A stretch of 64,000 nt of DNA from Collimonas fungivorans Ter331 (lineage in GTDB: Bacteria; Pseudomonadota; Gammaproteobacteria; Burkholderiales; Burkholderiaceae_D): the NCBI RefSeq assembly GCF_000221045.1, contig NC_015856.1:496001-560000 (forward strand). The letters run 5' to 3'. Shown one piece after another: positions 31,787 to 42,961 of this stretch (the first letter of the stretch is position 1; each line of letters starts with the position of its first letter). Made by a program: the position numbers and the translations under genes. The notes under the pieces are model-generated. The model saw nothing but the letters and a program-made list of their open reading frames with translations. It was not told where the DNA came from and did not search any database.

Positions 31787-33901
31787 TTAAAACGCATAGC
31801 GGCCTTGCACGTACACCATGCGCGGTGCGCCGACCATGCGTCCGGCGTTGCTGTCGACGTTGCGCGTGTAATAACGCTTGTCGGTCAGGTTGTTGACGCC
31901 TGCCAGGATGTCGAAGCCCTTGGCGCCCGGGACTTTCCAGTCGAGCTGGGTATTCCAGGTGCGGAAGCCGGGAATCTCGCCATTGCTGCCGTCCGCGCTT
32001 TCGGCGATGGTGTTGGCGTTGTCGGCGAACTGTTTGCTTTGATGCGTGCTCGACAGGTTGAAGCCCCACGGGCCGCTCTGGTAGCGCAAGCCGACGGTAT
32101 CGGTATTGCGCGAATAGAACGGCACATCCAGGCCGCGCGTCGCTCCGGATTCCTGCAGCGCGCGGGTGTAGCTGTAGTTGGCGTACAGGTTCAGGCCGGC
32201 CAGTTTGCCGGCTTTGTCGAAGGAATAGTCGACTGCGGTTTCAATGCCCTGGTGCTTGGTTTTGCCAATGTTCATGAAGGTTGCCGGCACTGTCCCAGCA
32301 ACCTGCTGGATCTGGTTATCGAAGCGCATGTCGAATACCGTCACCTCGGCCGACAGTTGGCGGTTCTTCCAGCGGGCGCCGGCTTCCACCGTTTTCGCCA
32401 GTTCCGGGATCAGCGGATTGGTCGCCGACTGCGAGTTCAGCTGAAGGTTCTGCACCGGTCCGAACGAGGTGGTGTAGTTGGTGAACAAGGTCAGGTCCGG
32501 CGTCAGCAGGTAAGCGATATTGAGCGACGGCAGGGCCTTGTTGTTGGTGGTTTGGTAGGTGCTGCGCGCCTTCAGGTCGTCGCGGGTAGAGTTGATGTGT
32601 TCGAAACGCACGCCCGGCGTGATGCGCCATGCGCCGAACGAAATCTTGTCGTCGATATAGGCGGCATGGGCATCGGTGGCGTTGTTGAACCTGGTCTGCG
32701 GCATCAGCGATCCGCTGGCGATAGCCTCATTGAAGCTATTGTCGTTGCCGCGTTCGCGGACATAACGGTAACCGACCGAGACATCGTTGGTGGTCTGGCC
32801 CAGGTTGAAGCGCTGCGTGTAGCGCGGCTCGATGCCCAGCACCTGGTAATTGCGCGGCTGGTGCACCAGGTTGGCGCCGGAGATCAATACGCTTTGGCGG
32901 AAACTTTCGTTGTAGTAGGTGCGGACTTCGAATTCCTGAGTGGCCGACAGCGTGTTGAGATAACCGGCGTCGATGCCTTTGCGCGTACCGCTCCAGTAAT
33001 CGGTAGGGCGCGTGTTCTGGAAAGGATCGGCATTGTATTGCGCCACGGTCAGGCCGCCGGGCGTGCGCGAGTTGACGTCGTAGTAGGACACTTTGCCGTA
33101 GAACTCAGAGGCCGGTGTCAGCTGGTAGCGCAATTTCAGCGCAAAATCGTTGACCGTTTCGCGGCTGCCGGTACGCCAGCTGGAGCCGTCGGAACCGGAA
33201 TACAGCAGCGCCAGGCCAAGACCGTTGTCCAGCTGGCTACCGACGAATGCGCTGTATTGCTTGTTCGACTCTTGCGATTCGCCGCCGCTATAGCTGTTGT
33301 AGCGTACGCTGGCATCGCCGTTGAAACCGGGTTCGGTTGGAATCGAACGTGTCTTGAAATTGATGATGCCGCCGACGTTTTGCGGACCATAGCGCACCGC
33401 GCCGCCGCCGCGCACGACGTCGATCGCTTCGATGTTGTTCAGGCTGACCGGCGCAAACGACAGTTGCGGCTGGCCATAGGGCGCGACCGCCATCGGGATG
33501 CCGTCCAGCAGCACGGTAGAGCGCGGCGAATAGCGCCCGGTCAGTCCGCGTACGCCGATATTGAGCGAGATCGCGCTGCCGGCGGTGCCGGAGTTATCGG
33601 TCGACTGCACGCCGGGGATGCGGCGCATCACGTCGCCGATATTGGAAGCGCCGCTGTTTTCGATTTCTTCTTTCCTGACCACGGTGCGTGCGCCCGGAAA
33701 GCGTTTCACGCTGTTTTGCAGGCCGCTGCCGAGCCAGTCGGCGCTGACCTGGATCGATTCCAGCGTCGAAGTGCTGGCATCGTCGGCGGCGACCGGAGCG
33801 GCTGCGGTTTGGGCCAATCCAGGCAGGCTCAGGAAAGCGAGCGCGACCGCTGCCGAACAGCGGCTGACAATAAGGTGGTGAGGACGCTTGAACGAGGTCA
33901 T
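31787..33901 (-). CDS. TonB-dependent siderophore receptor (FecA-like)
   Basis: 704-residue outer-membrane gated barrel for ferric-siderophore uptake. Signal peptide about 1-30; plug domain with DVMRRIPGVQ, NIGVRGL and RSTVLLDGIPMAVAPYGQPQ; barrel of about 550 residues ending in the terminal aromatic YVQGRYAF. The segment order resembles FecA-type ferric dicitrate receptors, but there is no FecIR regulator pair nearby and no N-terminal signalling extension. A Fur box lies about 105 bases upstream, so iron repression is likely. The natural ligand is not decidable. Confidence 0.92.
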   Translation of the reverse strand: MTSFKRPHHLIVSRCSAAVALAFLSLPGLAQTAAAPVAADDASTSTLESIQVSADWLGSGLQNSVKRFPGARTVVRKEEIENSGASNIGDVMRRIPGVQSTDNSGTAGSAISLNIGVRGLTGRYSPRSTVLLDGIPMAVAPYGQPQLSFAPVSLNNIEAIDVVRGGGAVRYGPQNVGGIINFKTRSIPTEPGFNGDASVRYNSYSGGESQESNKQYSAFVGSQLDNGLGLALLYSGSDGSSWRTGSRETVNDFALKLRYQLTPASEFYGKVSYYDVNSRTPGGLTVAQYNADPFQNTRPTDYWSGTRKGIDAGYLNTLSATQEFEVRTYYNESFRQSVLISGANLVHQPRNYQVLGIEPRYTQRFNLGQTTNDVSVGYRYVRERGNDNSFNEAIASGSLMPQTRFNNATDAHAAYIDDKISFGAWRITPGVRFEHINSTRDDLKARSTYQTTNNKALPSLNIAYLLTPDLTLFTNYTTSFGPVQNLQLNSQSATNPLIPELAKTVEAGARWKNRQLSAEVTVFDMRFDNQIQQVAGTVPATFMNIGKTKHQGIETAVDYSFDKAGKLAGLNLYANYSYTRALQESGATRGLDVPFYSRNTDTVGLRYQSGPWGFNLSSTHQSKQFADNANTIAESADGSNGEIPGFRTWNTQLDWKVPGAKGFDILAGVNNLTDKRYYTRNVDSNAGRMVGAPRMVYVQGRYAF

Positions 33902-34003
33902 TGTTATATTTCTTTGCGGGTAGGGGAAATGCTGGCGCTGGCTGGTCTTGCTCGCAGCGCGACGTAATCGGGTTTGAGAAGATGGCTGACCGGGGATAAA
34001 GAC

Positions 34004-34022
34004 GTGAATGATAATTATTATC
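34004..34022 (-). promoter_or_regulatory. Fur box upstream of the TonB-dependent receptor
   Basis: By my count 16 of 19 positions match the consensus GATAATGATAATCATTATC, and the core AATGATAATTATTATC is near-palindromic. It lies about 105 bases upstream of the receptor start, in an otherwise gene-free AT-rich stretch (33902-34163). Confidence 0.85.
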
Positions 34023-34163
34023 GTCTATGCAGTCAAACCTAAATGCATGAACTTGTAATTATTGTGGCCTGGATGCAAAAAGGAGGGATTTGGAGCAGGT
34101 AAGGAGATTTTGCAGGCATATTCGACGACGTTGCTGAGTAGTAATGTCGTCGATGCACTCGAT

Positions 34164-34201
34164 GGAAAACAGGGCCGTGCTTTTGCAATCCGGCACGGCC
34201 C
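34164..34201 (-). terminator. Terminator after hemB
   Basis: GGGCCGTGC (34172-34180) pairs perfectly with GCACGGCCC (34193-34201); on the minus strand the stem is followed by TGTTTTCC. It lies 19 bases past the hemB stop. Confidence 0.8.
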
Positions 34202-34219
34202 TTTTCAAATAGCCGGCGT

Positions 34220-36191
<1,972 letters not shown>

Positions 36192-36389
36192 GGATTGAGC
36201 AGAAAATGCGGTAAGGGGAGGCAAAAATGCCGGAAAGCTATTGTACAATAAGGGGTTATGTACTGCTGTTCCGCTTAGCATTACCTTTACGTAGCTGATG
36301 GCCTTTGGGAGCCAGGCGATCAGCTGATGTAGCTTAGCCGGCCAGCTTCGTCGCCACCGAATTCTAAAATCAAGTCTCAGGGTGTTTGA

Positions 36390-37064
36390 ATGAACCGTGC
36401 GTTTTTTCCAGTAGTGACATCTTTCTTCGTTGCAGTGCTTGCGTTTTCCTCGGTTGCCCATGCGGCGGATGCGCCGAAGACTCAACCCGCCGGGCCTGCC
36501 AAAGCGGATCCAGCCAAGGGCGAAGCACTGTATACCAATGGCGACGCAGCGCGCAACATCACCGCTTGCGTCTCCTGCCACGGAGCGGCAGGCGCCTCGA
36601 CCATCAGCGCCAACCCGAAATTGGGCGGCCAGCATGCGGCATACATCCACAAGCAATTGACCAATTTCCAGGGCGCCGACCGCAGCAACCCGATCATGTC
36701 GCCGCTGGCCAAACTGCTGACCGACGATGAAATGAAAAACATCGCCGCCTACCTGGATGCGCAGCCGGCCAAGCCGGGCGCCGCCAAGGACAAGGATAGT
36801 CTGGCGCTGGGCAAGAAAATCTATCGCGGCGGGATTGCCGAAAAGAGCGTTCCGGCCTGCGCCGGCTGCCACAGCCCGAACGGCGCCGGCATTCCGGCCC
36901 AGTTCCCGCGCATCGGCGGCCAGCATCAGGACTACACGGTGACCGAGCTGACCAACTTCCGCAGCGGCGCCCGCAAGAACGGCCCGATGATGGCGACGAT
37001 CGCCAAGCGCATGTCGGATGATGAAATCAAGGCAGTTGCCGATTACATCGCCGGACTGAGATAA
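36390..37064 (+). CDS. Cytochrome c4 (di-heme periplasmic cytochrome)
   Basis: 224-residue electron carrier with two class I c-type domains. Signal peptide about 1-25 (VAHAAD junction). Heme sites CVSCH (60-64) and CAGCH (157-161); candidate axial methionines lie in NPIMSPLA (near 103) and NGPMMATIA. In related bacteria it feeds terminal oxidases. It lies just upstream of the resB-ccsB cytochrome c assembly genes, which fits its need for heme attachment. A terminator follows. Confidence 0.95.
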   Translation: MNRAFFPVVTSFFVAVLAFSSVAHAADAPKTQPAGPAKADPAKGEALYTNGDAARNITACVSCHGAAGASTISANPKLGGQHAAYIHKQLTNFQGADRSNPIMSPLAKLLTDDEMKNIAAYLDAQPAKPGAAKDKDSLALGKKIYRGGIAEKSVPACAGCHSPNGAGIPAQFPRIGGQHQDYTVTELTNFRSGARKNGPMMATIAKRMSDDEIKAVADYIAGLR

Positions 37065-37090
37065 GAAAATAATAATAGTTCGCGAATTCA

Positions 37091-37120
37091 GGGGTGGCCT
37101 AGGCCGCCCCTTTTTCTTTT
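37091..37120 (+). terminator. Terminator after cytochrome c4
   Basis: GGGGTGG (37091-37097) and CCGCCCC (37104-37110) pair with one T-G wobble, followed by TTTTTCTTTTC. It separates the cytochrome gene from resB. Confidence 0.85.
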
Positions 37121-37138
37121 CAAAAAGACAAATTGGCT

Positions 37139-39298
37139 ATGAGCACTAGTAACAACGAAATCAAGGTCGACGAGATAACTACCGCGGGAATCCAGTTGAA
37201 AACCAGCCGGCGCTGGCTGGCCGACGCGGTGGAATTATTGTCGTCGATGCGGTTCGCCATCAGCCTGCTGACGATCATCGCGATCGCCTCGGTGATCGGC
37301 ACGGTTCTCAAGCAGAATGAACCGATGCCGAACTACGTCAACCAGTTCGGTCCGTTCTGGTTCGAGGTGTTCGGCAAGCTGGGTTTGTATGCGGTGTATT
37401 CATCCTGGTGGTTCCTGCTGATCATGACCTTCCTGGTGATTTCGACTTCCCTCTGCATCGCGCGCAATGCGCCGAAGATGATCAAAGACGTGCGCAGCTG
37501 GCGTGAAAACGTGCGCGAACAGTCGCTGCGCAACTTCCACCACAAGGCGGAATGGACTTCGGCCACGGCGCCGGCCGAACTGGCGCGGCAGCTGGCGGAA
37601 CGGATTGCCGCCAAAGGCTACAAGACCAAGCTGATGGCGAAAGACAACGCCACCCTGATCAGCGCCAAGCAGGGCGCCGCCAATAAATGGGGCTACATCT
37701 TTGCCCACAGCGCGATCGTGATCATCTGCATCGGCGGCCTGCTGGATTCGGACCTGCCGATACGCGCCCAGCAATGGCTGTATGGCAAAACGCCGTTCAA
37801 CGGCAACGGCATCATCGCCCAGATCCCGGAAGAGCACAGGCTCGGGCTGGGCAATCCCACCTTCCGCGGCAATACCCTGATCCCGGAAGGCTCGGCCAGC
37901 AGCACCGCCATCATCCCGCAAAAAGACGGCGTGATGATCCAGGATTTGCCGTTCACCATCCAGCTCAAGAAATTCATCATCGATTTCTACAGCACCGGCA
38001 TGCCCAAGCTGTTCGCCAGCGAAGTCGTGATCCGGGACAACGCCGACGGCCATACTTTCGCGGCCACCATCAAGGTCAACCAGCCCTTGATCTACAAGGG
38101 CATCGCGGTCTACCAGTCGAGCTTCGAAGACGGCGGCAGCAAACTCAAGCTGACCGCCTATCCGATGGCCGGCGCCGGCACAGCCAGCTTCCCGGTGAGC
38201 GGCGAAGTCAACGGCACCACGCCGTTAGTCAATAACGGCAATACCGACTATACGATTGAATGGTCTGGTTTCCGTCCGTTTAACGTGGAAAATATGGCGC
38301 AGTCGGGTGACGATCTGCGCGCCGTGACCAAGGCCAAGAGCCTCAACCAGCGCCTGGGCGAGGATCTGAGCAGCCACCTTGGCAATGCGGCGAAAAGCGC
38401 CAACAAGAAGGATTTGAGGAATGTCGGCCCTAGCGTGCAGTACAAACTGCGCGACAAGACCGGCCAGGCGCGCGAATTCAGCAATTACATGCAGTCGATC
38501 AAGGTCGACGATGCCTATGTGTTTCTGGCCGGGGTGCGCGACACGCCGGACGAGCCGTTCCGCTATCTGCGCATCCCCGCCGATGACGAGGACACCGTGC
38601 AAGAGTGGATGCGCATGCGGGCAGCGCTGCTGAATCCGGAGCTGCGCCAGGCGGCGGCGCATCGTTATGCCCAGCGCGCGATTCCCGAAAGCCGCGAGGG
38701 CATCGCCACCCTGCGCGTCCAGCTGGAGCAATCGGCCACGCGCGGCTTGTCCCTGTTTGCGGGCAACGACAAACAGGCGGGCGGACAGGCAGGATATTTG
38801 GCGATTTCCAAGTTCCTGGAGCAGGTGCCGCCGCAGGAGCAAGAGAAAGCCGCGGACATCTTCATGAAGATCCTCAACGGCAGCATGTGGGATTTGTGGC
38901 AGGTTGCGCGGGAGAAAGATGGCCTGAAAGAACTACCGGCCGATGAAAAGCACGCCCGCTTCCTGCAGCTGGCTACCAATGCACTGTCGGATGCAAGCTT
39001 CTATAATGCGCCTGTATATCTGCAAATGACCGGTTTTGACGAGATCAAGGCCTCGGTGTTCCAGATCACCCGTTCGCCGGGCAAGAAGGTGGTGTACCTG
39101 GGCTGCCTGCTGCTGGTGCTGGGCGTGTTCTCGATGCTGTATGTGCGGGAGCGCAGGCTGTGGGTGTGGATCCGTCCGGATAAGGATGCGACGGGGCAGT
39201 CGCATGCATTGATGGCGATGAGTTCGCAGCGCAAGACGCTGGATTTCGAAAAAGAATTTGAAGTGTTAAGAACACAATTAAAGCAGTCTGAAGCATAG
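37139..39298 (+). CDS. resB: Cytochrome c biogenesis protein ResB (Ccs1)
   Basis: 719-residue membrane protein of the system II cytochrome c synthase. Hydrophobic segments lie near residues 35-60, 80-105, 170-190 and 650-670, with a large periplasmic domain between the third and fourth. With CcsB it delivers reduced heme to apocytochromes. The start is taken as the ATG at 37139; a TTG two codons upstream is an alternative, and the Shine-Dalgarno is weak for both. ccsB follows 93 bases later. Confidence 0.94.
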   Translation: MSTSNNEIKVDEITTAGIQLKTSRRWLADAVELLSSMRFAISLLTIIAIASVIGTVLKQNEPMPNYVNQFGPFWFEVFGKLGLYAVYSSWWFLLIMTFLVISTSLCIARNAPKMIKDVRSWRENVREQSLRNFHHKAEWTSATAPAELARQLAERIAAKGYKTKLMAKDNATLISAKQGAANKWGYIFAHSAIVIICIGGLLDSDLPIRAQQWLYGKTPFNGNGIIAQIPEEHRLGLGNPTFRGNTLIPEGSASSTAIIPQKDGVMIQDLPFTIQLKKFIIDFYSTGMPKLFASEVVIRDNADGHTFAATIKVNQPLIYKGIAVYQSSFEDGGSKLKLTAYPMAGAGTASFPVSGEVNGTTPLVNNGNTDYTIEWSGFRPFNVENMAQSGDDLRAVTKAKSLNQRLGEDLSSHLGNAAKSANKKDLRNVGPSVQYKLRDKTGQAREFSNYMQSIKVDDAYVFLAGVRDTPDEPFRYLRIPADDEDTVQEWMRMRAALLNPELRQAAAHRYAQRAIPESREGIATLRVQLEQSATRGLSLFAGNDKQAGGQAGYLAISKFLEQVPPQEQEKAADIFMKILNGSMWDLWQVAREKDGLKELPADEKHARFLQLATNALSDASFYNAPVYLQMTGFDEIKASVFQITRSPGKKVVYLGCLLLVLGVFSMLYVRERRLWVWIRPDKDATGQSHALMAMSSQRKTLDFEKEFEVLRTQLKQSEA

Positions 39299-39344
39299 AT
39301 GGCTGGTTCAGCAGGATTGCAGGGCAAGGCAGGCAGAGACAAGA

Positions 39345-39376
39345 GTTCCGTTGCGCCTCCGGCGCAGTAGCGGAAC
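39345..39376 (+). promoter_or_regulatory. Compound hairpin just before ccsB
   Basis: GTTCCG (39345-39350) pairs with CGGAAC (39371-39376), and inside it TGCGCC (39352-39357) pairs with GGCGCA (39361-39366) around TCC. It ends 6 bases before the ccsB Shine-Dalgarno. No T-run. It could influence translation or transcript stability. Confidence 0.55.
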
Positions 39377-39391
39377 GATATGGAGAAAATG

Positions 39392-40537
39392 ATGGAACTG
39401 ACGCAAACGTATTCCCCACCCAGCAGCTTTATCAAGCGCCTGTCGGTGCTCGACTGGCTGTTCGCCGTGGCGCTGGTGGCGGCATCGCTGTTCGCCCTGA
39501 ACCGCTACGGCAGCCATATGGACTACTACGAAAAAGGCGTGCTGCTGCTGGCCGCGCCGACGTTCTCCTGGCTCGGCTGGCACTGGAAGTCGGTGCGCTG
39601 GCTGATGGCTTTGCTGGCGCTGCTGTCGTTGTCGGCGATCGCCATGTATGGCGGCGTGCTGGACATGGCCAACCAGAAATTCTTCCTGAAATACATGCTC
39701 TCCAGCCAGTCGGCGATCCTGTGGATGAGCACGCTGTTTTTTCTGTCGACCCTGTTCTTCTGGGGCGGCTTGGTCACGCGCTCTGACTTTGGCGCATCGA
39801 TCGGCTCCAAGCTGTGCTGGGCGGCGGTGGTGATGGGCTTCACCGGCATGCTGGTGCGCTGGTACGAGTCTTACCTGATCGGCGCCGATATCGGCCATAT
39901 CCCTATCTCCAACCTGTATGAAGTATTCGTGCTGTTCAGTCTGATCACCGCGCTGTTTTACCTGTACTACGAACAGCATTACCGCACCCGGCAGCTGGGC
40001 GCGTTCGTGCTGCTGGTGATTTCGGCCGCGGTCGGCTTCCTGCTGTGGTACATGGTGTCGCGCGACGCCGCCGAAATCCAGCCGCTGGTGCCGGCGCTGC
40101 AGAGCTGGTGGATGAAGATCCACGTACCGGCCAATTTCATCGGCTACGGCACGTTTGCGCTGTCGGCGATGGTGGCGGTGGCTTACCTGCTGAAATCGCA
40201 TGGCTACCTGGTTGACCGCCTGCCGGCGCTGGAAGTGCTGGACGACGTCATGTACAAGGCGATCGCGGTCGGCTTCACCTTCTTTACCATCGCCACCATT
40301 CTCGGTGCGCTGTGGGCGGCCGAAGCCTGGGGCGGCTACTGGTCTTGGGATCCGAAGGAAACCTGGGCGCTGATCGTCTGGCTCAACTACGCGGCCTGGC
40401 TGCACATGCGGCTGATGAAGGGCCTGCGCGGCCAGGTTGCAGCCTGGTGGGCGCTGATCGGCCTGCTGGTGACGACCTTTGCTTTCCTCGGCGTGAACAT
40501 GTTCCTGTCCGGCCTGCATTCGTACGGAGAACTTTGA
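39392..40537 (+). CDS. ccsB: Cytochrome c biogenesis protein CcsB (CcsA/ResC family)
   Basis: 381-residue polytopic membrane protein, the heme-handling partner of ResB. The tryptophan-rich WWD motif WGGYWSWDPKETWALIVW is near residues 315-332 and conserved histidines flank it (KIHVPANFIGYG; HMRLMKG). About eight hydrophobic segments. Three in-frame ATGs exist (39380, 39389, 39392); GGAG at 39382-39385 is 6 bases from the last, which is chosen. It ends 4 bases before the HAD phosphatase gene. Confidence 0.93.
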   Translation: MELTQTYSPPSSFIKRLSVLDWLFAVALVAASLFALNRYGSHMDYYEKGVLLLAAPTFSWLGWHWKSVRWLMALLALLSLSAIAMYGGVLDMANQKFFLKYMLSSQSAILWMSTLFFLSTLFFWGGLVTRSDFGASIGSKLCWAAVVMGFTGMLVRWYESYLIGADIGHIPISNLYEVFVLFSLITALFYLYYEQHYRTRQLGAFVLLVISAAVGFLLWYMVSRDAAEIQPLVPALQSWWMKIHVPANFIGYGTFALSAMVAVAYLLKSHGYLVDRLPALEVLDDVMYKAIAVGFTFFTIATILGALWAAEAWGGYWSWDPKETWALIVWLNYAAWLHMRLMKGLRGQVAAWWALIGLLVTTFAFLGVNMFLSGLHSYGEL

Positions 40538-40541
40538 TCAG

Positions 40542-41201
40542 ATGGCAAAGCAGGAAACCGCAGCTGTAGATTTAGTGATTTTCGATTGCGACGGTACGCT
40601 GGTTGACAGCGAGACGGTGGCAACCGAGGTGATGGTGGACTACCTGGCCGAGCTGGACATGCCGCTGTCGGCCGAGGTGGCGCTGGCGCGCTTCAAGGGC
40701 GGCCGCATGGCCGATTGCGTGGCCGAGCTGGAGCAGATGTTCGGCCGCTCGCTGCCGGCCGATTTCGCCAAGATCCTGCGCGACCGTATCGCACCGGCGC
40801 TGCACCAGCGCCTGCAGCCGATCGAAGGCGCGCTGGAACTGGTGCAATCGCTGAAAGTGCCGTTTTGCATGGCCTCCAACGGGCCGTTGCACCAGATCAA
40901 GGTGTCGCTCAGCGTCACCGGCCTCTGGCCTTATTTCGAAGGCCGCATTTTCAGCGCCTACGACGTAGGTTCCTGGAAGCCGGCGCCGGACCTGTTCCTG
41001 CATGCCGCCAGGACCATGGGCGTCGAACCTTCGCGCTGCGCCGTAGTGGAAGATAGCCTGCCCGGCGTGCAGGCCGGCGTGGCGGCCGGCATGCAGGTAT
41101 TCGCCTTGCAGCCGGAGGAGGTCGAAGCGAAGCTGCCGAAACAGGCTAAAGTGATTTGCCGGCTGGCGGAATTGCACGAGCATATCAATATCGCAGGGTA
41201 A
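40542..41201 (+). CDS. HAD superfamily (subfamily IA) phosphatase
   Basis: 219-residue haloacid-dehalogenase-like hydrolase. Motif I DCDGTLVDSE (15-24) has the nucleophilic and acid/base aspartates; motif II is SNGP; motif III lies in WKPAPDLF; motif IV is VEDSLPGV. A helical cap sits between motifs I and II. Such enzymes hydrolyse sugar phosphates or nucleotides; the substrate is unknown. Coupled to ccsB by a 4-base gap, but no functional link is obvious. Confidence 0.9.
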   Translation: MAKQETAAVDLVIFDCDGTLVDSETVATEVMVDYLAELDMPLSAEVALARFKGGRMADCVAELEQMFGRSLPADFAKILRDRIAPALHQRLQPIEGALELVQSLKVPFCMASNGPLHQIKVSLSVTGLWPYFEGRIFSAYDVGSWKPAPDLFLHAARTMGVEPSRCAVVEDSLPGVQAGVAAGMQVFALQPEEVEAKLPKQAKVICRLAELHEHINIAG

Positions 41202-41295
41202 ACCGGGCCGGCAGGTTTCTGGCTTGTCCTTGTAAGGAATCGTCGGCTGGCCCGACTAAGCATTATCAGCCTCAACAATTTTGCCGGAGATGCAC

Positions 41296-42276
41296 ATGCC
41301 GCTCTATCGTCGCCCCAACGGAATCGATCTTCCGTTTTCTTCTGAAATCACGCCGCGTGAAGTATTTGAATCGCGCCGCAGCTTCATGCGGCAACTTGCC
41401 GTGGGCGCGGCGGGCGCGGGCGGATTGCTGGAACTGGCGGCGGGCGAGGCCTGGGCCCAGGCCAGCGGCGCCCAGAAACTGGCGGCGAAGGCCAATCCTG
41501 CATATGTGGTGATGGACAAGGCGACGCCTTTCAAGGACGCCACTACCTACAACAATTTCTACGAATTCGGCACCGAAAAAACCGATCCTGCCGAAAATGC
41601 CGGGACATTAAAAACACGGCCATGGACCATTGCCATCGAAGGCGAAGTCAAGAAACCGCTGACCCTGGATATCGACAGCTTGCTGAAACTGGCGCCGCTG
41701 GAAGAGCGTATCTACCGGCTGCGCTGCGTCGAGGGCTGGTCGATGGTGATTCCCTGGATCGGCTATTCCCTGTCTGCATTGATCAAGAAAGTGGAGCCGA
41801 CCGGCAACGCCAAGTACGTTGAATTCACAACCCTCGCCGATAACCGCCAGATGCCGGGTTTGCGTGCGCCGGTGCTGGAATGGCCGTATATCGAAGGCTT
41901 GCGCATGGATGAAGCCATGCATCCGCTGGCCCTGCTGACCTTCGGCATGTACGGACAGGTATTGCCGAACCAGAACGGCGCGCCGGTGCGCATGGTGCTG
42001 CCCTGGAAGTATGGCTTCAAATCGGCCAAGTCGATCGTCAAGATCCGCTTCCTCAAGGAACAGCCGCGCACGGCCTGGAATATCGCCGCCGCGCGCGAGT
42101 ACGGTTTTTATTCCAACGTCAATCCGGATGTCGATCATCCGCGCTGGTCGCAAGCCACCGAGCGCCGCATCGGCGAAGACGGTTTCTTTACCAAGAAGCG
42201 CAAGACCCTGATGTTCAACGGCTACAATGAAGTTGCTCCGCTGTATGCCGGCATGGACTTGAAGAAGTTCTTCTAG
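41296..42276 (+). CDS. msrP: Periplasmic methionine sulfoxide reductase catalytic subunit MsrP
   Basis: 326-residue molybdopterin enzyme (YedY family) that repairs oxidised methionine in periplasmic proteins. The twin-arginine signal [10 protein letters not shown] (27-36) and following hydrophobic stretch direct Tat export after cofactor loading. C144 in [11 protein letters not shown] is the predicted molybdenum ligand. The start at 41296 is set by GGAG (41286-41289). Partner msrQ begins 28 bases after the stop. Confidence 0.95.
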   Translation: MPLYRRPNGIDLPFSSEITPREVFESRRSFMRQLAVGAAGAGGLLELAAGEAWAQASGAQKLAAKANPAYVVMDKATPFKDATTYNNFYEFGTEKTDPAENAGTLKTRPWTIAIEGEVKKPLTLDIDSLLKLAPLEERIYRLRCVEGWSMVIPWIGYSLSALIKKVEPTGNAKYVEFTTLADNRQMPGLRAPVLEWPYIEGLRMDEAMHPLALLTFGMYGQVLPNQNGAPVRMVLPWKYGFKSAKSIVKIRFLKEQPRTAWNIAAAREYGFYSNVNPDVDHPRWSQATERRIGEDGFFTKKRKTLMFNGYNEVAPLYAGMDLKKFF

Positions 42277-42304
42277 AGCGGCACAGAGAGCGAGAGCGCG
42301 CAGC

Positions 42305-42961
42305 ATGTTCAATCCGACGCCCAGGCAATTCAAGTTCCTGAAAGCCTTCCTGTTCGCACTGGCCTTGCTGCCGGCGGCGCGGCTGCTGCTGTTCGGCTTT
42401 ACCGACCGCCTGGGCGCCAATCCTATCGAATTCATCACGCGCAGCAGCGGCGACTGGACGCTCTATTTCCTGTGCCTCACCTTGGCGGTGACGCCGCTGC
42501 GGCGTTTCACCAACTGGAACTGGCTCATCAAATTACGGCGTATGCTGGGTCTGTTCTCCTTCTTTTATGCCTGCCTGCATTTCACGACATTCCTCTGGTT
42601 CGATCATTTCTTCGACGTCGGCGAGATGCTCAAGGACGTCGTCAAGCGCCCGTTCATTACCGTCGGCTTCATTGCTTTCGTGCTGCTCATACCACTGGCG
42701 CTGACCAGCACCAACGGCATGATCCGCCGCCTCGGAGGCAAACGCTGGCAGTGGCTGCACCGCAGCCTGTATGCGATTTCCATGCTGGGCATCTTGCATT
42801 TCTGGTGGATGCGCGCCGGCAAGCATAATTTCGAAAAGCCGATTGTGTTCGGCACTATCGTCGCCTTGCTGCTGCTGGTGCGGGTGTACTTCGCATTACG
42901 TAGCCGCAGCAGCCAGCAGACCTCGGCTCAGAAGCGCCAGGTAACGCCTACCCCGACCTGA
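42305..42961 (+). CDS. msrQ: Heme-binding membrane subunit MsrQ
   Basis: 218-residue six-helix b-type cytochrome membrane protein (YedZ family) that passes electrons from the quinone pool or flavin reductase to MsrP. Candidate heme-ligand histidines occur in ACLHFTTFLWFDH, KRWQWLHRSLYA and GILHFWWMR. The 3' end overlaps by 34 bases with the convergent gene on the minus strand. Confidence 0.94.
   Translation: MFNPTPRQFKFLKAFLFALALLPAARLLLFGFTDRLGANPIEFITRSSGDWTLYFLCLTLAVTPLRRFTNWNWLIKLRRMLGLFSFFYACLHFTTFLWFDHFFDVGEMLKDVVKRPFITVGFIAFVLLIPLALTSTNGMIRRLGGKRWQWLHRSLYAISMLGILHFWWMRAGKHNFEKPIVFGTIVALLLLVRVYFALRSRSSQQTSAQKRQVTPTPT

Noticed and set aside
31619-33967. 782-codon plus-strand open frame opposite the TonB-dependent receptor
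   Set aside because: Covers the receptor and the terminator region; composition is that of a reverse-strand shadow in GC-rich DNA.
39308-40519. 403-codon minus-strand open frame opposite ccsB
   Set aside because: Gln/Arg/His-rich translation with no family features; ccsB on the plus strand is certain.
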